A DNA stretch of 64,000 nucleotides from Vreelandella halophila (GTDB taxonomy: Bacteria > Pseudomonadota > Gammaproteobacteria > Pseudomonadales > Oleiphilaceae): positions 1 to 64,000 of the forward strand of contig NZ_WMEX01000005.1 of the NCBI RefSeq assembly GCF_009856365.1, given 5' to 3'. Position numbers and translations under genes: made by a program. This document shows positions 17,030-26,778 of the stretch, piece by piece; position 1 is the stretch's first letter; every line of letters begins with the position of its first letter. Below the pieces are notes generated by a model that did no database searches, was not told where the DNA came from, and worked only from the letters and a program-made list of their open reading frames with translations.

Positions 17030-19639
17030 ATGGGCAGGGTCGCATTGCACATCTGGACCGCATACCGGGGCGCCGTTGGAGCGATGCTCGCGCTGGCGCT
17101 TGTGCTTGCGAGTCTGTCCGCTGCGGGCGCGGTTACGGTACTGCCCGGCACCACCAGCCAGAATCCTACCCACAGCCTCGAGTACTGGTCTGAGCCGGCC
17201 GACCGCTCTGTGACCATGCCCGCTATTCTCGCAGGGGAGGTCAGCCCGGACTGGTCGCCGGTGGAGGGGGATGTGGCCAATTTCGGCTATACCGCGGGCA
17301 CAAACTGGTATCGGATGCGGCTGGAAAACCCGCTTCAACAGCCGGTAGAGCGGCTTCTGGAGATCCGATACCCGCTGCTGGATCATATAGAGTTCTATCG
17401 GGTGCGTGGTGGGACCATTGTCGAAAGCCACCTGACCGGGGACCATTACCCTTTCGAGTCCAGACCCATGGGCCACCGGACCTTCATTCTGCCGATGGAG
17501 CTCGAGCCGGAGTCAGAGAGCCGGATTTATCTTCGGGTCAGGACGTCCGGTTCCCATCAGGTTCCGATGATGTTGTGGAAGCCAGAGACCTTTTTTGAGG
17601 TGAATGAGACGGACATGGTGGGTCGCAGCATGTTCTACGGCATGCTACTGATCATCATCACCTTCAATGTCTTCCTTTATGGCGCACTGCGTGAACGCAG
17701 CTACCTCTACTATGTGCTCACCAATGCCACGCTTCTGGTGCTTATGGCCAGTCTCCACGGCATGGCCTTCCAGTTCCTCTATCCGAGCTATCCGGAGATC
17801 AATGAGCGTGTGACCCTGGTGTCCTCCGCCATGATTGCGCTCTTTTTCAGCCTGTTCGCACGGACCTTCCTCAACATCACGCCGGAGATGCGCGTCCGGA
17901 GCAATGTTTTCCATGGCCTGACCATTGTCACTGCACTGAATACCGTGGCGGCATTCTTCATCAGCTATGACCTGTCCACCCGGCTGTCCGTGATGCTGGC
18001 GGGCATGGTGAGTCTCATCATGTTCCTCATCGGCCTTGCGATGATGGTCCGGGGGCACCGGGCTGCCCGATACTTCATGGGGGCCTGGATCATGCTGCTG
18101 GTGGGATCGATGGCCTGGATACTGCTGGTGGCCGGGCTGGTGCCCTCCAACTTCCTGACGCGCTATGGCGTGGAACTGGGGGCGGTCTCCCAGGCGCTGG
18201 TGCTGACGTTCGCGATGGGGCAGCGCTTCAGCTATGAACAGCGCGCCCGCCTGAAGGCCATGGAGGAGCGAGAATCCATGGAGCAGAGCCTGCTGGAGCA
18301 GGCGCGGCACCATGGCCTGACAGGGCTGCCGGGCCGCAATCTTCTGGAGGTGGTGCTGGGCGGGTGCACTGAGCGTGTGGACCATCGGCGGGACTGCAGC
18401 CTGGCGCTGGTGCTGATCCATTTCCGGGGCTTTGACGACATCAACAAGACCCTGGGCCATGAAAACGCGGACCAGCTTCTGTACCAGCTGGCATGGCGGA
18501 TGAATGAGGTGGTCCTGGGACTCCCGGATTCGGTCATCATCGAGAACATCAGCGGTAACCCCTGTGCCGTTGCGCATGTGGAGGGCATTACCTTCGCCTG
18601 CGCCTTCCATCCGCGGGAGACAGAGGCCATGCATGGCCAGATGGAGGCGCTCGTGGAAGCGCTGCGCCAACCGATGGAGTTCCGCGGGCTGAGCCTGGAT
18701 ATGCGGATGGTCGGTGGCTGTTCCTTTTACCCGGAGGACAGTGCCGACATCACCACCCTGCTCCGCCACGCCTTCATCGCCTTTGATCAGGCCGAGAGCG
18801 GCGTCAGCCACGTGGCGACCTATACCGAGTCCATGAATCCCTACAGTGAGCGCCGCCTTACCCTGATGACCGAGCTCCGCCGGGCCATCAGGGAGGACAG
18901 TCTGGCGCTGTACTTCCAGCCCCAGGTGCGGCTGAGCTCCGGGGAGGTGTGTGGCTTTGAGGTGCTGCTGCGCTGGAACCATCCGGATCACGGATTCATC
19001 CCCCCGGATGAATTCATCCCCATGGCGGAGCAGACCGGCCTTATTCAGCCTCTGACCCAGTGGGTTCTGGATCGCTCCCTGCTCTTTGGCGCTTCCATGG
19101 ATGCCGCCGGCCATCCCGTGCGCATGGCGGTGAACATCTCCGCACGCAATCTGGAGGAACCGGCGTTCGCGGACATGGTTCTGGGGTTGCTCGAGCGCCA
19201 TGGACTGCCCACCGGGCGGCTGATTCTGGAAGTGACCGAGACCGCCACCATGGTTAATCCCATCAACGCCCTCCAGGCATTACGCGGTCTCTATGACGCC
19301 GGCATCCGCCTTGCCATTGACGATTTCGGCACCGGGTATTCGTCGCTGTCCTACATCCGCAAGCTGCCGGTTCACGAGATCAAGATTGACCGTTCCTTTG
19401 TGCGGGAAATGGACGCCAACCGGGAGGACGCCACCATCGTGCGCACCACCATCAACATGTGTCATGATCTTGGTTTCGAAGTGGTCGCCGAAGGCGTGGA
19501 AAGCGATGACACCTCGCAGCTGCTGCGGAACATGCAGTGCGACATCATGCAGGGCTATCATCTCAGCAGGCCCATGCCGGAGGAGCATGTCGCCGGCTGG
19601 CTGTCGACCTGGTATTACACCAGCGGTTCAGGAGGCTGA
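17030..19639 (+). CDS. 7TMR-DISM sensor with degenerate GGDEF and intact EAL domain
   Basis: An 869-residue membrane-bound c-di-GMP signalling protein. A signal peptide (to about 35) precedes a periplasmic 7TMR-DISMED2 domain (about 50-185) and seven transmembrane helices (about 195-400). A GGDEF-like domain follows (about 430-590), in which the active-site motif is replaced by ISGNP, so cyclase activity is unlikely. The EAL domain (about 615-860) keeps all signature elements: FEVLLRW, VNISARN, LEVTET, DDFGTGYSSL, KIDRSFV, AEGVE and QGYHLSRPM. It should therefore be a phosphodiesterase controlled by a periplasmic ligand, perhaps with GTP binding by the dead GGDEF. Two small genes follow closely. 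Confidence 0.92.
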   Translation: MGRVALHIWTAYRGAVGAMLALALVLASLSAAGAVTVLPGTTSQNPTHSLEYWSEPADRSVTMPAILAGEVSPDWSPVEGDVANFGYTAGTNWYRMRLENPLQQPVERLLEIRYPLLDHIEFYRVRGGTIVESHLTGDHYPFESRPMGHRTFILPMELEPESESRIYLRVRTSGSHQVPMMLWKPETFFEVNETDMVGRSMFYGMLLIIITFNVFLYGALRERSYLYYVLTNATLLVLMASLHGMAFQFLYPSYPEINERVTLVSSAMIALFFSLFARTFLNITPEMRVRSNVFHGLTIVTALNTVAAFFISYDLSTRLSVMLAGMVSLIMFLIGLAMMVRGHRAARYFMGAWIMLLVGSMAWILLVAGLVPSNFLTRYGVELGAVSQALVLTFAMGQRFSYEQRARLKAMEERESMEQSLLEQARHHGLTGLPGRNLLEVVLGGCTERVDHRRDCSLALVLIHFRGFDDINKTLGHENADQLLYQLAWRMNEVVLGLPDSVIIENISGNPCAVAHVEGITFACAFHPRETEAMHGQMEALVEALRQPMEFRGLSLDMRMVGGCSFYPEDSADITTLLRHAFIAFDQAESGVSHVATYTESMNPYSERRLTLMTELRRAIREDSLALYFQPQVRLSSGEVCGFEVLLRWNHPDHGFIPPDEFIPMAEQTGLIQPLTQWVLDRSLLFGASMDAAGHPVRMAVNISARNLEEPAFADMVLGLLERHGLPTGRLILEVTETATMVNPINALQALRGLYDAGIRLAIDDFGTGYSSLSYIRKLPVHEIKIDRSFVREMDANREDATIVRTTINMCHDLGFEVVAEGVESDDTSQLLRNMQCDIMQGYHLSRPMPEEHVAGWLSTWYYTSGSGG

Positions 19640-19645
19640 GACCCT

Positions 19646-19840
19646 ATGGCGCTGACCGAGACGGTACCCGTGCCCTGTCCCTGCTGCGGGGAGGTGATCG
19701 ATGTCCTGGTCGACTGCTCCCTGGGTGACCAGACCTATGTGGAGGACTGCTTCGTCTGCTGTCAGCCGCTGGTGCTGACCGTCTCTGTAGACCCCGAGAC
19801 CGGCCAGCCAGCAGTGGATGCCATGCCCGAAAACGCCTGA
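19646..19840 (+). CDS. CPXCG-motif cysteine-rich protein
   Basis: A 64-residue protein with CPCCGE near residue 11 and CFVCCQPL near residue 37, spaced like a small zinc ribbon of the CPXCG family. Function is unknown, but the family is widespread in gammaproteobacteria. It begins 7 bp after the EAL-protein stop codon and probably shares its mRNA. Confidence 0.88.
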   Translation: MALTETVPVPCPCCGEVIDVLVDCSLGDQTYVEDCFVCCQPLVLTVSVDPETGQPAVDAMPENA

Positions 19841-19854
19841 ACCGAGGAGACTCC

Positions 19855-20256
19855 ATGCTCGCACCCGCGACTGCCTTCTATGCTGTTGTCTTTGTGGTCC
19901 TGAAACTGATCCTGGTGTGGCGGGTCGTGGCGTTGCGCCAGCAGTTGGGGGTGGGTGTTGGTGATGGCGGGCATCAGCAGCTGAATGTGGCCTCGCGCAT
20001 CCACGGCAACTACATCGAGTCCATGCCGCTGATGCTGGTGCTGATGTTCATTGCGGAGATGAACGGGGTGGCCTATGCCGCGTTGCACACCGTGGGAGGT
20101 CTTTTCCTGGTCAGCCGGATCGGCCACGCGTGGGGCATGCACGAAGCCCAGGGGCGCTGGCATGCGGCCCGCGCAGCGGGCGTTGCGGGCACCTGGCTGG
20201 CGCTGCTCGGCGCCTGTGGTCTGCTGGTGTACAACGTGCTGACCATCCGTTACTGA
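19855..20256 (+). CDS. MAPEG-family membrane protein
   Basis: A 133-residue protein with four transmembrane helices and the MAPEG signature: VVALRQQLGVGVGDGG, then NVASRIHGNYIESMPLMLVL with the conserved Arg-x-x-x-Asn-x-x-Glu. Bacterial MAPEG proteins are glutathione-transferase or peroxidase relatives of microsomal GST. A GAGGAG ribosome site lies before ATG 19855. It ends a compact three-gene run with the EAL and CPXCG genes. Confidence 0.9.
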   Translation: MLAPATAFYAVVFVVLKLILVWRVVALRQQLGVGVGDGGHQQLNVASRIHGNYIESMPLMLVLMFIAEMNGVAYAALHTVGGLFLVSRIGHAWGMHEAQGRWHAARAAGVAGTWLALLGACGLLVYNVLTIRY

Positions 20257-20354
20257 TTTGACCCCCCGTAACCGATCTCGGGTTACACCTACAGTTCTCT
20301 GTTCATTTCCAGTACAATCCGCCACCGATCCGGGCCGCTTGAATAACCGCTGTC

Positions 20355-20363
20355 TGGTATAAT
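20355..20363 (+). promoter_or_regulatory. Extended -10 promoter of acnA
   Basis: TGGTATAAT is a perfect extended -10 element about 36 bp before the acnA start codon. A TTGAAT at 20339-20344 is only 13 bp upstream, too close to be a standard -35, so the promoter probably relies on the extended -10 or on an activator. Confidence 0.6.
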
Positions 20364-20398
20364 CGGCCCGTCGAATAACCCTACATAGGGAGGATGCC

Positions 20399-23071
20399 AT
20401 GTCGCCTGTCGATAGTTTCAAGACCGCCCAGACCCTCGAGTCTGGCGGCAAACAGTACCGGTACTACAGCCTGCCGGAAGCCGAGAAGCATCTCGGTGAC
20501 CTGCAGCAGCTGCCGGTTTCACTCAAGGTTCTGCTCGAGAACATGCTGCGTCACGAAGACAATGAGACCGTGACGAAGGATGATGTCGAAGCCATTGCCG
20601 GCTGGCTGAAGAACCGCTCTTCCAGCCGTGAGATCCAGTACCGCCCGGCGCGTGTTCTGATGCAGGACTTCACCGGCGTGCCCGGTGTCGTGGACCTTGC
20701 CGCCATGCGTGATGCGGTCAAGAAGGCCGGTGACGATCCCGAGAAGATCAACCCGCTGTCGCCGGTGGACCTGGTTATCGACCACTCAGTGATGGTCGAC
20801 CAGTACGCCACCTCCGACGCTTTCCGCGCCAACGTCGACATCGAGATGACGCGGAACCGCGAACGTTACGAATTCCTGCGCTGGGGCCAGGAAGCATTCG
20901 ATAACTTCCGCGTGGTTCCGCCGGGCACCGGCATCTGCCACCAGGTCAACCTGGAGTACCTGGGCAAGGTTGCCTGGACCAAGGAGCAGGACGGCGAGAC
21001 CCAGGTCTACCCGGATACCCTGGTCGGCACCGACTCCCACACCACCATGATCAACGCCCTGGGCATCCTAGGCTGGGGTGTTGGCGGCATCGAGGCGGAA
21101 GCCGTGATGCTGGGTCAGCCGATCTCCATGCTGATCCCGGAAGTGGTCGGTTTCCGTCTGACCGGTTCCATGAAGGAAGGCGTGACCGCGACGGACCTGG
21201 TACTGACTGTGACCCAGATGCTGCGCGAGAAGGGCGTGGTTGGTAAGTTCGTCGAATTCTACGGCCCCGGCCTCGACAACCTGCCGCTGGCCGACCGTGC
21301 CACCATCTCCAACATGGCACCGGAATACGGCGCGACCTGTGGTTTCTTCCCGGTCGACAACGAGACCCTGAACTACCTCAAGCTCTCCGGCCGCAGCGAC
21401 GAGCAGATCAAGCTGGTCGAGGACTACAGCAAGGCCCAGGGCATGTGGCGCGATTCCAGCAAGCCCGAGCCCAAGTTCTCCGACTCGCTCGAGCTCGACC
21501 TGGGCGACGTCAAGGCCTCCCTGGCCGGCCCCAAGCGGCCCCAGGACCGGGTCGACATGCCGGCCATGAAGAGCACCTTCGAGAAGCTGCTGGATGATGC
21601 CGGTGTCCAGGACAAGGACAAGCGCGTGCCGGTCAAGGGCCAGGACTACGACCTCGGCCACGGCGACGTGGTGATCGCGGCGATTACCTCCTGCACCAAC
21701 ACATCCAACCCGAGCGTGCTGATGGCCGCCGGCCTGGTGGCCAAGAAGGCCCGTGAGAAGGGTCTGGACCGCAAGCCCTGGGTCAAGTCCTCTCTGGCAC
21801 CCGGCTCCAAGGTGGTAACCGACTATCTGGATACCGCCGGTCTGAGCAAGGAGCTGGATGCGCTTGGCTTTAACCTGGTTGGCTACGGTTGCACCACCTG
21901 CATCGGTAACTCCGGCCCGCTGATGGACGAAATCGGCGAAGCCATCAACGAAGGCGGCCTGCAGGTCTCCTCCGTGCTCTCCGGTAACCGGAACTTCGAG
22001 GGCCGTGTGCATCCGGATGTGAAGGCCAACTGGCTGGCGTCACCGCCCCTGGTTGTGGCCTATGCCCTGGCCGGCACTACCCGTGTCGACCTGGAGAACG
22101 AGCCGCTGGGCAACGACCAGAGTGGCAACCCGGTCTACCTGAAGGACATCTGGCCCTCCAATGCGGAGATCGCCCACGAAGTGTCCAAGGTCGACGACGA
22201 GATGTTCCGCAAGGAATATGCGGATGTCTTCAAGGGCGACGAAGTCTGGCAGGGCATTCCGTTCAGCAAGGACGAGACGTACCAGTGGGACGACGAGTCC
22301 ACGTACGTGAAGAACCCGCCGTTCTTCGAGGGCATTGAGAAGCCGCTGCAGCCGCCGAAGGATATCCAGGGTGCGAACATCCTGGCGCTGTTCGGTGACT
22401 CCATCACCACGGACCACATCAGCCCGGCCGGCTCGATCAAGCCGGATTCCCCGGCAGGCAAGTACCTGCAGGAGAAGGGCGTGCATCCCAAGAACTTCAA
22501 CAGCTACGGCTCGCGCCGGGGTAACCATGAAGTGATGATGCGCGGTACCTTCGCCAACGTCCGCATCAAGAACGAGATGCTGGACGGCGTCGAGGGCGGC
22601 TTCACCAAGTTCGTGCCCACCGGTGAGCAGATGGCCATGTATGACGCGGCCATGGAGTACCAGAAGCAGGGTACGCCGCTGGTTGTGATTGCCGGCAAGG
22701 AGTACGGCACCGGCTCCTCCCGTGACTGGGCCGCCAAGGGCACCCGCCTGCTGGGCGTGGAAGCGGTCGTGGCCGAGAGCTACGAGCGGATCCACCGTTC
22801 CAACCTGGTGGGCATGGGCGTTCTGCCGCTGCAGTTCAAGGATGGCGAGAACCGCCAGACTCTGGGCCTGACCGGCGAGGAGAAGATCAGCATCAAGGGT
22901 CTGGATGAGAATCTGGAGCCGCGCCAGGTGCTGAAGCTCGTTGCCGAGCGCTCGGACGGCAGCACCACGGAGACCGAGGTGATCTGCCGCGTGGATACCG
23001 CCAACGAGATGAACTATTACCTGAGCGGCGGCATCCTGCACTACGTGCTGCGCAACATGATCGCCAAGTGA
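20399..23071 (+). CDS. acnA: Aconitate hydratase A
   Basis: An 890-residue monomeric aconitase interconverting citrate and isocitrate in the TCA and glyoxylate cycles. The [4Fe-4S] ligands appear in [11 protein letters not shown] (about 21688-21720) and [12 protein letters not shown]. The substrate-binding segments [15 protein letters not shown] and the swivel domain motifs [27 protein letters not shown] and [14 protein letters not shown] are intact. Length is that of the IRP/AcnA clade. GGGAGG precedes the ATG, and a strong intrinsic terminator follows, so it is probably monocistronic. Confidence 0.97.
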   Translation: MSPVDSFKTAQTLESGGKQYRYYSLPEAEKHLGDLQQLPVSLKVLLENMLRHEDNETVTKDDVEAIAGWLKNRSSSREIQYRPARVLMQDFTGVPGVVDLAAMRDAVKKAGDDPEKINPLSPVDLVIDHSVMVDQYATSDAFRANVDIEMTRNRERYEFLRWGQEAFDNFRVVPPGTGICHQVNLEYLGKVAWTKEQDGETQVYPDTLVGTDSHTTMINALGILGWGVGGIEAEAVMLGQPISMLIPEVVGFRLTGSMKEGVTATDLVLTVTQMLREKGVVGKFVEFYGPGLDNLPLADRATISNMAPEYGATCGFFPVDNETLNYLKLSGRSDEQIKLVEDYSKAQGMWRDSSKPEPKFSDSLELDLGDVKASLAGPKRPQDRVDMPAMKSTFEKLLDDAGVQDKDKRVPVKGQDYDLGHGDVVIAAITSCTNTSNPSVLMAAGLVAKKAREKGLDRKPWVKSSLAPGSKVVTDYLDTAGLSKELDALGFNLVGYGCTTCIGNSGPLMDEIGEAINEGGLQVSSVLSGNRNFEGRVHPDVKANWLASPPLVVAYALAGTTRVDLENEPLGNDQSGNPVYLKDIWPSNAEIAHEVSKVDDEMFRKEYADVFKGDEVWQGIPFSKDETYQWDDESTYVKNPPFFEGIEKPLQPPKDIQGANILALFGDSITTDHISPAGSIKPDSPAGKYLQEKGVHPKNFNSYGSRRGNHEVMMRGTFANVRIKNEMLDGVEGGFTKFVPTGEQMAMYDAAMEYQKQGTPLVVIAGKEYGTGSSRDWAAKGTRLLGVEAVVAESYERIHRSNLVGMGVLPLQFKDGENRQTLGLTGEEKISIKGLDENLEPRQVLKLVAERSDGSTTETEVICRVDTANEMNYYLSGGILHYVLRNMIAK

Positions 23072-23120
23072 ACTCTGGCGGTTGATGGGTTAGCCTCTTC
23101 GGGAGGCTGATCCGCGGAAA

Positions 23121-23150
23121 ACGGGTGGCTTTCGGGCCACCCGTTTTTGT
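23121..23150 (+). terminator. Intrinsic terminator of acnA
   Basis: ACGGGTGGC and GCCACCCGT form a 9-bp GC-rich stem with a TTTCGG loop, followed by TTTTGTTTC. It begins 49 bp after the acnA stop codon. Confidence 0.9.
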
Positions 23151-23183
23151 TTCTATTGTCACCAGATTGTTGATTGGTAGCAG

Positions 23184-23295
23184 GCAGGCGATCGGGGAGG
23201 GCTTTCAGGGAATCGCCACGAGTACATCCATGTAGGCTGCTCTTCCGCCATCCCTGGCTCCAGAGCTTCCCTGAAAGCCCTCCCCGATCCCCTGC
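23184..23295 (-). repeat. Structured intergenic repeat, copy A (inverted)
   Basis: Arms at 23184-23212 and 23267-23295 are 29-bp inverted repeats with one mismatch. They enclose a 54-nt core (23213-23266) that is identical, on the opposite strand, to the core of copy B. The core holds small hairpins such as TACATCCATGTA and GCCATCCCTGGC. It lies between the acnA terminator and the DUF2288 gene. No coding potential of a known family is seen. I cannot assign it to a named repeat family. Confidence 0.85.
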
Positions 23296-23318
23296 TTTCG
23301 AACGTGTTGGAGACGCTG

Positions 23319-23642
23319 ATGTCCCTTGAAACTGACGGAATTCCTGAAAACGACGACGAACTCCGCGCCAAACTCCACCAGGAGACGGCCCAGATCGGCT
23401 GGGTGGAGCTGCAGCGGTTCTACGCCCGCGGCAATGTGGTACGCGTTGCCCCGGGGCAGGATCTGATCGAGGTTGGGTTGTCACTGGTGCGGGATGACAA
23501 GGCCCGTTTCCAGCAGTGGATCCAGGATGGGTCCGTGGGTGAGGTTAAGCCGGATGAGGCTCAGGGGTGGCATGATTCGGATGCGACAGTCTGGGCTCTG
23601 GTTGTCGCTCCCTGGGTTCTGGTGCAGCCGAATCACCAATAA
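23319..23642 (+). CDS. DUF2288 family protein
   Basis: A 107-residue protein whose core LRAKLHQETAQIGWVELQRFYARGNVV, then DLIEVGLSLVRDDKARFQQWI and ATVWALVVAPWVLVQ match the DUF2288 family. Function is unknown. ATG 23319 is preferred over GTG 23304 because GGAG lies 6 bp upstream. The gene is bracketed by inverted copies of the structured repeat (A and B), with only 9 bp between its stop and copy B. Confidence 0.85.
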   Translation: MSLETDGIPENDDELRAKLHQETAQIGWVELQRFYARGNVVRVAPGQDLIEVGLSLVRDDKARFQQWIQDGSVGEVKPDEAQGWHDSDATVWALVVAPWVLVQPNHQ

Positions 23643-23651
23643 CGCCTGATC

Positions 23652-23769
23652 GGTAAGGGGAATGGGGGAGTGCTCTCCGGGAAGCTCTGGAGCCAGGGAT
23701 GGCGGAAGAGCAGCCTACATGGATGTACTCGTGGCGATTCCCGGAGAGCACTCCCCCATTCCCCTTACC
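23652..23769 (+). repeat. Structured intergenic repeat, copy B
   Basis: Arms at 23652-23683 and 23738-23769 are perfect 32-bp inverted repeats. The 54-nt core (23684-23737) begins GCTCTGGAGCCAGGGATGG and equals the core of copy A over its whole length. The arm sequence differs from A and C, but each change is matched in the opposite arm. It sits between the convergent DUF2288 and tatD genes, where it could also act as a two-way terminator. Confidence 0.88.
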
Positions 23770-23782
23770 AGGCAACGATTTA

Positions 23783-24604
23783 TCAGTTCTGCTGACTGAA
23801 GAACACCGCTTCACTGTTCCGGTAAGCCTGCGCCAGGAACTCTTCGACTTCCAGCCCCTTGTGCTGGGCGATGAACTCCCCCACAAACGGCAGGTAGTAA
23901 GGCATGTTCTCCTTGCCCCGGTACGGGACCGGCGCCAGATATGGCGAATCTGTCTCCAGCAGGATCCGGTCCGCCGGCGTCAGGTCGATGATCTCACGCA
24001 CATTCTCCGCCTTCTTGAACGTGCAGATCCCGTTGAACCCGATGTACCAGCCCTGCTCCAGCGCATAGCGTGCCAGCGTCTCACCCGAGGTGTAGCTGTG
24101 CACAACGCCCCGCTGCTTCAGTGACCCCTCGAACTCTTTCAGGATCTCCATGGTGTCCTCATCGGCATCGCGCGTGTGGATCACCACCGGCTTGTCCAGA
24201 TCCGAGGCCATCTGCAGCTGCTTGCGGAAGACCGACTTCTGGGTCTCCGGGTCGCTGAAATCGTAGTGGTAGTCCAGCCCGATCTCACCGATGGCCAGCA
24301 GCCGCTTGGGGCTTGCCGCCATGGCCTCCCGGATGAAGGGGTCGAGCCCGTCGTGCCAGTTGTCCGCCTGGTGCGGGTGAATCCCCTGGGTGCCGTAGAC
24401 GCGCGGGTGGGCGCCCACCAGGTGCTGGACGGTCTCCAGATTGTCCGGCGAGACCGTGATCGTGATCAGTCGCTCGATGTTCACCTGTTCGGCGGCCATG
24501 ACCACGTCTTCCACCGGCTCTCCCTGGAGATAGTCCAGGTGGCAGTGGGTCTCGATGATCGGATGTTCGAAGACCGGTACGGGACGGCGTTTGTGTTTGC
24601 TCAT
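23783..24604 (-). CDS. TatD-family metal-dependent hydrolase
   Basis: From ATG 24604 this is a 273-residue TIM-barrel hydrolase of the TatD family (3'-5' exonuclease or related activity). Metal ligands are visible in IIETHCHLDYLQ (near residue 15), IGEIGLDYHYDF, PVVIHTRDADED, VVHSYTS and ILLETDSPYLAP. The first motif has T where most members have D (ETHCHLD instead of DxHCHLD). It is divergent from the DUF6164 gene and convergent with DUF2288 across repeat copy B. Confidence 0.92.
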   Translation of the reverse strand: MSKHKRRPVPVFEHPIIETHCHLDYLQGEPVEDVVMAAEQVNIERLITITVSPDNLETVQHLVGAHPRVYGTQGIHPHQADNWHDGLDPFIREAMAASPKRLLAIGEIGLDYHYDFSDPETQKSVFRKQLQMASDLDKPVVIHTRDADEDTMEILKEFEGSLKQRGVVHSYTSGETLARYALEQGWYIGFNGICTFKKAENVREIIDLTPADRILLETDSPYLAPVPYRGKENMPYYLPFVGEFIAQHKGLEVEEFLAQAYRNSEAVFFSQQN

Positions 24605-24675
24605 GGGCGCGGAACTCCACCACGGGTGCCTGCTACAATGGACCCACATGATAGCGGAACCGACGAGGTCCTGAC

Positions 24676-25035
24676 ATGGGGCATCTGCTCCTCAACCTGC
24701 GCAACGTGCCCGAAGATGAATACTTTGAAGTCAAAACGCTTCTTGAGGAGCACGGCATTGCGTATTACGAGACGGAGCCCAGCCGCTGGATGGTGTCCTT
24801 CGGAGCCATCTGGCTCGATGACCCATCACGGCTTGAGGAAGCGGAGCAGCTGTTGGCCGACTATCAGGCCGAGCGCGCCGAGCAGGCCCGGTCCGACCAT
24901 GAAGAGGCGCTCGCCCGTGGGGAAGCCGAGACACCCGCCCAGCGATACCGGCACAATCCCCTTGCCTTCATTGGTGCCCTGATCGGAATTGGCGTGATCC
25001 TCTACCTGGCGTTGATGCCCTTTCTGACCCTCTAG
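24676..25035 (+). CDS. DUF6164 family membrane protein
   Basis: A 119-residue protein starting MGHLLLNLRNVPEDEYFEV, then a ferredoxin-like DUF2007-type fold (LLEEHGIAYYETEPSRWMVS) and one C-terminal transmembrane helix (about 95-115). This matches the DUF6164 family of small proteins with unknown function. It is divergent from tatD by 71 bp. Confidence 0.8.
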   Translation: MGHLLLNLRNVPEDEYFEVKTLLEEHGIAYYETEPSRWMVSFGAIWLDDPSRLEEAEQLLADYQAERAEQARSDHEEALARGEAETPAQRYRHNPLAFIGALIGIGVILYLALMPFLTL

Positions 25036-25137
25036 CCCGCAGGGGCAGCTCATCCGAAAGTATAAGGGCATCCGTGCTGGCTATAATCTAACCTCTCCTG
25101 AGACCTTGAATAATAAGACAGACAAAGGGTGGCTGGT

Positions 25138-26766
25138 ATGGGGGCGCTTCAGAAACAGGTAGTACTACGGGCCTGTGCCGGTATGGGCGGGAGTCTCCTG
25201 GTTGCGGTGGCATGCAGTTGGTTGCCTGTCCCGGAGCTGTACCGTTTTCTTCTGGCGGGGGCTCTGGGGGCAATCGCCGCAATCCTGCCCCTGATGGCAC
25301 TGCTGCAGCGTGTGCAGGGGGAGGCGCACGCGGACGCCCAGGCGGAACACCCTCTGTTGCAGGCGCTCATGCCCTCCATTTTCCGCAAGGCACGGACCGG
25401 TGAAGCACTGGAGCAGACGCTGGTGGAAGGCGCTGACGCCAATGCCGTCTCGGCCGCCCAGGTTTCCTATGCCGCGGACCGCCTGCGCAGTCGTCTCGAT
25501 CGTCAGGTGGAAAACACCAACCACATGACGGACTACGCCGGGCGGATCATGGAAACCATCCGCCAGTCCGCGGAGCAGGCGTCGGAGGCGGCGTCCGCCG
25601 CCAGCCAGGCCAGCGAGGTCAGTGATCAGGGGCAGACCGCGTTGAGGGAAGCCATCGAGCAGGTCCGGCGGGTGCACGAGCAGTCCTCGGAGACGGTATC
25701 GCTGATCCAGGCGCTGAACGACAAATCCGAAACCATCCAGAATGTGACCTCGGTGATCGAGGGCATCGCCGAGCAGACCAACCTGCTCGCACTCAATGCC
25801 GCCATCGAGGCAGCCCGGGCCGGTGAGCAGGGTCGCGGTTTTGCGGTGGTGGCGGATGAGGTGCGCCAGCTTGCCGGCCGTACCTCGGAGGCGACCAAAG
25901 AGGCGTCCAGCACACTGGAATCCATACAGCAGGACACCGGCCACATTGTTACCCGGGTCAAGGAGCTGGCCACCAGTGTCGAGAATGGCCTTGATTCGGT
26001 AGAGGCCGTTGGCCACCAGCTGGATGAGATCAATACTGGCTCAAGGAAGGTGGAGGAACAGGTGCGGTGGATTGCCGAGGGCGACCAGCACAACGAGGAG
26101 AGCCTGGGGCAGATGTTCGGCTCCATCGAGAGCCTGCGTGATGAGATGCGCGACAGCGATGAGGCCGTTGCCGAGCTGGCGCAGCAGGCTTCAAGGCTGA
26201 TGGAGCTGGCAGAGCAGACCAACGCTGAGTTCGCGCTGTACAGCAGCGAAAGCTACCATCGCCGCTTCTACGAAGCGGCAAGGACCGGGGCGGCGGAGAT
26301 TGCGCGTTGTTTTGAGCAGGCCCTTGAGCGTGGCGAGCTGACCCGGGAACAGCTGTTCAGCAAAGAGCGCACCCCGATCCCGGGCACCGACCCGCAGAAG
26401 TACCACAGCCCCTTCGATGCCTTTACGGATAGGCATCTTCCCGCCATTCAGGAGCCCGTGGTTGAGTCGCTGGAGCCCATTGTCTTCGCGATCACCGCCG
26501 CGCCGGATGGCTATGTGCCCACCCACAACAATGTCTTTGCCCATGAGCCGACCGGGGATCCCCAGGTGGATCTGGTGAAGAGCCGCAGCAAACGCCTCTT
26601 CAATGACCGCACCGGGGCCCGCTGTGGCAGCCATACCCGCGACATGCTGCTGCAGACCTACCGGCGGGATACCGGGGAGATCATGCACGATCTGTCAGTG
26701 CCCATCTATGTGAACGGTACCCACTGGGGTGGCTTCCGGCTGGGCTACCGCCCGGCGCAGCACTGA
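25138..26766 (+). CDS. Methyl-accepting chemotaxis protein with C-terminal sensor domain
   Basis: A 542-residue chemoreceptor with two N-terminal transmembrane segments separated by only a few residues (about 8-28 and 34-55), hence no periplasmic sensor. The coiled-coil signalling region (about 110-370) contains the invariant hairpin tip [20 protein letters not shown] and the following [14 protein letters not shown]. After it comes a C-terminal domain of about 170 residues with [15 protein letters not shown] and [15 protein letters not shown], which resembles a Cache/PAS-like ligand-binding domain found after the MCP domain in some marine bacteria. The receptor therefore probably senses an intracellular signal. 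ATG 25138 fits AAAGGG 8 bp upstream. Confidence 0.9.
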   Translation: MGALQKQVVLRACAGMGGSLLVAVACSWLPVPELYRFLLAGALGAIAAILPLMALLQRVQGEAHADAQAEHPLLQALMPSIFRKARTGEALEQTLVEGADANAVSAAQVSYAADRLRSRLDRQVENTNHMTDYAGRIMETIRQSAEQASEAASAASQASEVSDQGQTALREAIEQVRRVHEQSSETVSLIQALNDKSETIQNVTSVIEGIAEQTNLLALNAAIEAARAGEQGRGFAVVADEVRQLAGRTSEATKEASSTLESIQQDTGHIVTRVKELATSVENGLDSVEAVGHQLDEINTGSRKVEEQVRWIAEGDQHNEESLGQMFGSIESLRDEMRDSDEAVAELAQQASRLMELAEQTNAEFALYSSESYHRRFYEAARTGAAEIARCFEQALERGELTREQLFSKERTPIPGTDPQKYHSPFDAFTDRHLPAIQEPVVESLEPIVFAITAAPDGYVPTHNNVFAHEPTGDPQVDLVKSRSKRLFNDRTGARCGSHTRDMLLQTYRRDTGEIMHDLSVPIYVNGTHWGGFRLGYRPAQH

Positions 26767-26778
26767 GCGCGGGGCGCT

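Noticed and set aside
15528-17063. Minus-strand open frame of 511 codons opposite the M20 peptidase
   Set aside because: Shadow of a strongly supported gene with all zinc ligands in the plus frame.
17645-19201. Minus-strand open frame of 518 codons opposite the EAL protein
   Set aside because: Composition and lack of any family pattern mark it as an antisense artefact.
20339-20363. TTGAAT plus TATAAT as a classical sigma-70 promoter for acnA
   Set aside because: The spacer would be only 13 bp; the extended -10 reading is preferred.
23159-23371. Short minus-strand frame through repeat copy A
   Set aside because: It only translates the palindromic repeat and its neighbourhood; a similar peptide can be read from copy B for the same reason.
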